Of a stretch of 64,000 bases of DNA, positions 62,201 through 64,000 are shown piece after piece (the first letter of the stretch is position 1; each line of letters starts with the position of its first letter). Below the pieces are notes generated by a model. That model was not told the DNA's origin and ran no database searches. It saw only the letters and a program-made list of their open reading frames with translations. The DNA is from Phormidesmis sp963710175. Its GTDB lineage: Bacteria > Cyanobacteriota > Cyanobacteriia > Phormidesmidales > Phormidesmidaceae. The stretch lies in the NCBI GenBank assembly GCA_963710175.1, contig CAVPZC010000002.1:1850345-1914344 (forward strand), in the 5' to 3' direction. The position numbers and the translations under genes are program-made.

Positions 62201-64000
62201 CTCTGAGGTCGAGCCTGAGCCCTAACCTGGCAAGATCGAACAGATTGTGGCTGGGCGCTCCTTGTGAAGGCTCTAGATACCTGCCAGTGCGCCCAAAGAA
62301 ATAGACGATTTCGTTTTGTTCGCTGATAATCACACAAGCAGGCGCATAGTCTTGCAGCAGCATCCGCTCAATCGATTTGGCAATCTTTGACTGCCGGTTA
62401 ACCGTAGGCTGGGGTTTTGGCTGAGCGAGCTGGCGGTAGTTGCTGCGATCTACCAGCGGAAAATCAATCTGCGGCGGAATCATGGCCTGCTTTCGCTGAA
62501 AGAGTCGGTGAGGCTTATCAACATTGCGAAAAAGTTCGCTGTGGGCAGAGAGATTCTCAGAACTTCCTAAGAACAGATAGCCGTCTTCTCTGAGCGCGTA
62601 GTGAAACAGCGGAATCAGTCGCTTTTGAAGATTTGTATCAAAGTAAATTAGCAAATTGCGGCAGGAGACCAGATCGAGGCGAGAGAGGGGCGGATCGCTA
62701 ATCAGGCTGTGCTGAGAGAAGATGCACATTTCTCTTAGATGTTTAGAGACCTGATAGAGCCCGTCTTGTCTGATGAAAAAGCGATCTAACCGCTCTGGCG
62801 TGATCTGCTCGGTGATGCTTTCTGGATAGCGGGCATGACGGGCTTTCTCTAAAGATCTCTCGTCAATGTCGGTGGCAAATATTTGAACTTGCGATTGCAC
62901 ATTTTGCCGCTCCATTTCTTCGGCTAGCAGCATGGCAATAGAGTAAGCTTCTTCTCCAGAAGAGCAGCCCGCAATCCAAATTCGAATAGACTTATTATCA
63001 GCGCTGTTTTCTACCAAAGACGCCATTGCCCGCCGCTGCAACGCCTCGAATGCCTCAGGATCGCGAAAGAAGTGAGTGACGCCAATCAGCAGATCTTTGA
63101 AGAGTAGCGTTACTTCCTCAGCATCCGACTTGAGATGTTCGACATAGGCTTCTACAGAGTCAGTCTGCGTAATCTGAATGCGACGCTGAATGCGACGAAT
63201 CAGCGTCCCCTGCTTATAGCCACTAAAGTCGTGGCCGAGACGCCGTCGCAGCAGAGAGCAAATCTTCTGAAGGTGGTCAGCTGCTTGAGGGAGCATCCCG
63301 TCTTCGCCTAGGTTTGCCCGTAGGCCTTCGCGGTGACGCGCATACTCAATTAGCTTGGCAGGGATGTCTTCAACTGGCAGCACGTAGTCTACCAAGCCGG
63401 TTATCACTGCGTTGCGCGGCATACTGTCATATTTGGCCGTTGCGCTGTCTTGGGCGATCGCCAACCCCCCAAACTCTTTAATCGACTTCATGCCGATTGT
63501 GCCATCGCTGCCTGTTCCCGACAGAATCACACAGACTGCATTTTCACCTTGATCTTCAGCTAAAGAGCGGAAGAAAATGTTGATCGGAGCGCGGTGACCT
63601 CTTGCCTGCATCGGTGCAGAGAGGCGCAAAATGCCGTCGTCAACCGTCAGCGTCGCATTGGGCGGAATCACATAGACCTGGTTAGGCTGCAAACGCACTT
63701 CTTTCTGAACTTGTAGAACGTTCATCTGCGTCTCTTTTGCCAGCAGCTCTGACAAAAGACTGTCGTGGTCAGGCGCTAAGTGCGATATCAGCACAAAAGC
63801 CATGCCACTGTTCTCATTCATCTGTCTAAAAAATGCCTGAAAGGCTTCTAGTCCCCCAGCAGACGCCCCAATAGCCACTGTTAGAAATGAATCTAGCTGC
63901 GGCTCTTCTGAGCGCCGATCAGTTTGCTCAGCACTCAGAACTTCACCCTGCGGCAAAACTCCACCCGGCTGCGCCTCGTCACTCAGATCATAGGCAGGGC
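59298..64000 (-). CDS. CheB-CheR-PAS-GAF-PAS histidine kinase-receiver hybrid (N-terminus probably beyond window)
   Basis: At least 1552 residues. Order from the N-terminus: CheB methylesterase (VAIGASAGGLEAF, catalytic Ser; ISHLAPDHDSLL, His), CheR methyltransferase (WIAGCSSGEEAYSIAM, SRLDLVSCRNLLIYF), a long coiled coil of SNEEL/SANEEL heptads (about residues 655-745), PAS, GAF, PAS, then HisKA (LAALGHELRNPLNALSNSIA), HATPase (TRIADTGIGMEVEALTRIFT) and a C-terminal receiver with Asp in DIVISDIGLTAAMDG. A TTG codon at 63956 could start it, but the frame stays open to base 64000, so the true start may lie outside. No CheA/MCP genes adjoin, which suggests non-chemotactic signalling. Confidence 0.9.
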   Translation of the reverse strand, partial: PAYDLSDEAQPGGVLPQGEVLSAEQTDRRSEEPQLDSFLTVAIGASAGGLEAFQAFFRQMNENSGMAFVLISHLAPDHDSLLSELLAKETQMNVLQVQKEVRLQPNQVYVIPPNATLTVDDGILRLSAPMQARGHRAPINIFFRSLAEDQGENAVCVILSGTGSDGTIGMKSIKEFGGLAIAQDSATAKYDSMPRNAVITGLVDYVLPVEDIPAKLIEYARHREGLRANLGEDGMLPQAADHLQKICSLLRRRLGHDFSGYKQGTLIRRIQRRIQITQTDSVEAYVEHLKSDAEEVTLLFKDLLIGVTHFFRDPEAFEALQRRAMASLVENSADNKSIRIWIAGCSSGEEAYSIAMLLAEEMERQNVQSQVQIFATDIDERSLEKARHARYPESITEQITPERLDRFFIRQDGLYQVSKHLREMCIFSQHSLISDPPLSRLDLVSCRNLLIYFDTNLQKRLIPLFHYALREDGYLFLGSSENLSAHSELFRNVDKPHRLFQRKQAMIPPQIDFPLVDRSNYRQLAQPKPQPTVNRQSKIAKSIERMLLQDYAPACVIISEQNEIVYFFGRTGRYLEPSQGAPSHNLFDLARLGLRLDLRAVIQTAKQTQREAKRERVSIEYEDQIVTVNLIVCPVKEETDDSSLLMVIFQDVGEPTSYETARADGNEPEEESPVVRQLENELRVTKEHLRTTIEEIETSNEELKSANEELLSMNEELQSSNEELQTSKEEMQSINEELETVNSELRNKVEELDAANSDIQNLFESTRIATVFLDESLQIKRFTPTATDLFNLIGSDIGRPITDISLALEGVDISADVQAVLKLLIPIEREIQVRGESTYYKMRIMPYRTLENVISGTVLTFVDVTGLRQAKNRAEQWAQRQSAIAELGTYALQDNDATAVCERAVDIICQTLQSDACGLFVYQAEYPAELLLRSGHGWPSEYLNQATISTTDSHPGYTLSVQQPVRVEDFTQEQRFSQSALLQDLDLVSGISAIVYDSDGIYGVLASYATQVREFTSEDTDFLQAIANALAATLQREKTTQALAKSRERLDLAIDAGSMGIWEMDIATRKSTWNAIEYSLLGLTQDEMAEPSAELFYRYVHPDDILPVQQQVEAAIEQKTEFEAEFRVSRDGCLERWLAAKARVITDTEGNVIKMIGVNYDITKRKQNEEELKAADRRKDEFLAALGHELRNPLNALSNSIALMQSLEDRDFAETASSDLTHEQLHKRAGQLHTVASRQLTQLTRLVDDLLDVSRVSYQKIQLHQQQMDLTQLLQDLVIDAESAVSEKRLTLHGALPEAVIWINGDAARLMQAFSNVLQNAIKFTEIGEHIRISTQVESEHITTRIADTGIGMEVEALTRIFTAFSQEDRSLARSGGLGLGLPLAKGIIEFHGGQIWAESAGIGQGTAVMIRLPRLMGATEGLPPPSDAVFDSPVTAHRSKRILVIEDSEDSAFLLQIFLEDLGYQIDMANTGEQGLSLAKQLQPDIVISDIGLTAAMDGYAVARAIRSDPALEAILLIATSGYGQPEDKAKASAAGFNEHFTKPVNLNQLRSLIEQYVALDQSNT

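Noticed and set aside
1..64000. CRISPR arrays, prophage or diversity-generating reverse transcriptase
   Set aside because: No run of regularly spaced direct repeats, no phage structural genes and no reverse-transcriptase motifs were found on either strand.

Overview
The window is a stretch of cyanobacterial chromosome. It carries two allophycocyanin genes with a CP43-like chlorophyll-binding antenna gene, a BicA-type SulP bicarbonate transporter, frequent GCGATCGC (HIP1) octamers, and the usual cyanobacterial order trnW-secE-nusG-rplK-rplA-rplJ-rplL. Many hybrid histidine kinases, CHAT/caspase proteins and decayed mobile elements suggest a large-genome strain with a fluid accessory genome. 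I cannot name the genus from the sequence.

Region by region. 1-7.1 kb is a polyol catabolic locus: a fructokinase (ROK) divergent from a SmoEFGK-like sorbitol/mannitol ABC transporter followed by a mannitol 2-dehydrogenase (polyol to fructose to fructose-6-P). 7.1-8.6 kb is a gene graveyard (frameshifted YHYH lipoprotein, MacB remnant, IS630 remnant). 8.8-15.3 kb holds TraX, a TpsB/ShlB-type outer-membrane transporter, and a sigma-like factor / DUF1822 (frameshifted) / CHAT protein whose CHASE2 domain is cut off near a 120-bp inverted-repeat element. 15.6-18.2 kb (minus strand) is apcD4-apcB3-isiX, the gene set associated with low-light, far-red-absorbing allophycocyanin. 18.2-23.3 kb is a long non-coding leader, a GNAT protein, a polyketide-cyclase-like protein, IS remnants, and a nucleotidyl cyclase with a duplicated C-terminal domain.

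23.5-33.4 kb holds threonine aldolase, BicA, a ureohydrolase, a fructokinase pseudogene split by a MITE-like element, a caspase/formylglycine-enzyme-fold protein with a small companion gene (a likely biological-conflict pair), a UbiG-like methyltransferase and a CHAD protein. 33.7-42.2 kb holds a MASE1 histidine kinase, two methyltransferases, a second SulP transporter, a complete 1533-bp insertion sequence with a 9-bp target duplication, and an aldo/keto reductase. 42.4-45.8 kb is PstS with a likely Pho box and two TonB-like envelope proteins. 45.8-51.1 kb is the translation core (map, rplS, trnW, secE, nusG, ribosomal protein genes with an L10 leader/attenuator). 51.2-64 kb is signalling and housekeeping: a REC-histidine kinase, tlyA, pgsA, a CDF transporter, tmk, holB, nudC, and a very large CheB-CheR-PAS-GAF-histidine kinase-REC protein running to the window edge.

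The most interesting items are the apcD4-apcB3-isiX cluster (IsiX has an odd Tyr/Gln-rich tail), the caspase-FGE protein whose C-terminus resembles a diversity-generating-retroelement variable region, and a family of about 105-115-bp two-hairpin elements (four copies plus one fragment) in which stem sequences change but pairing is kept.
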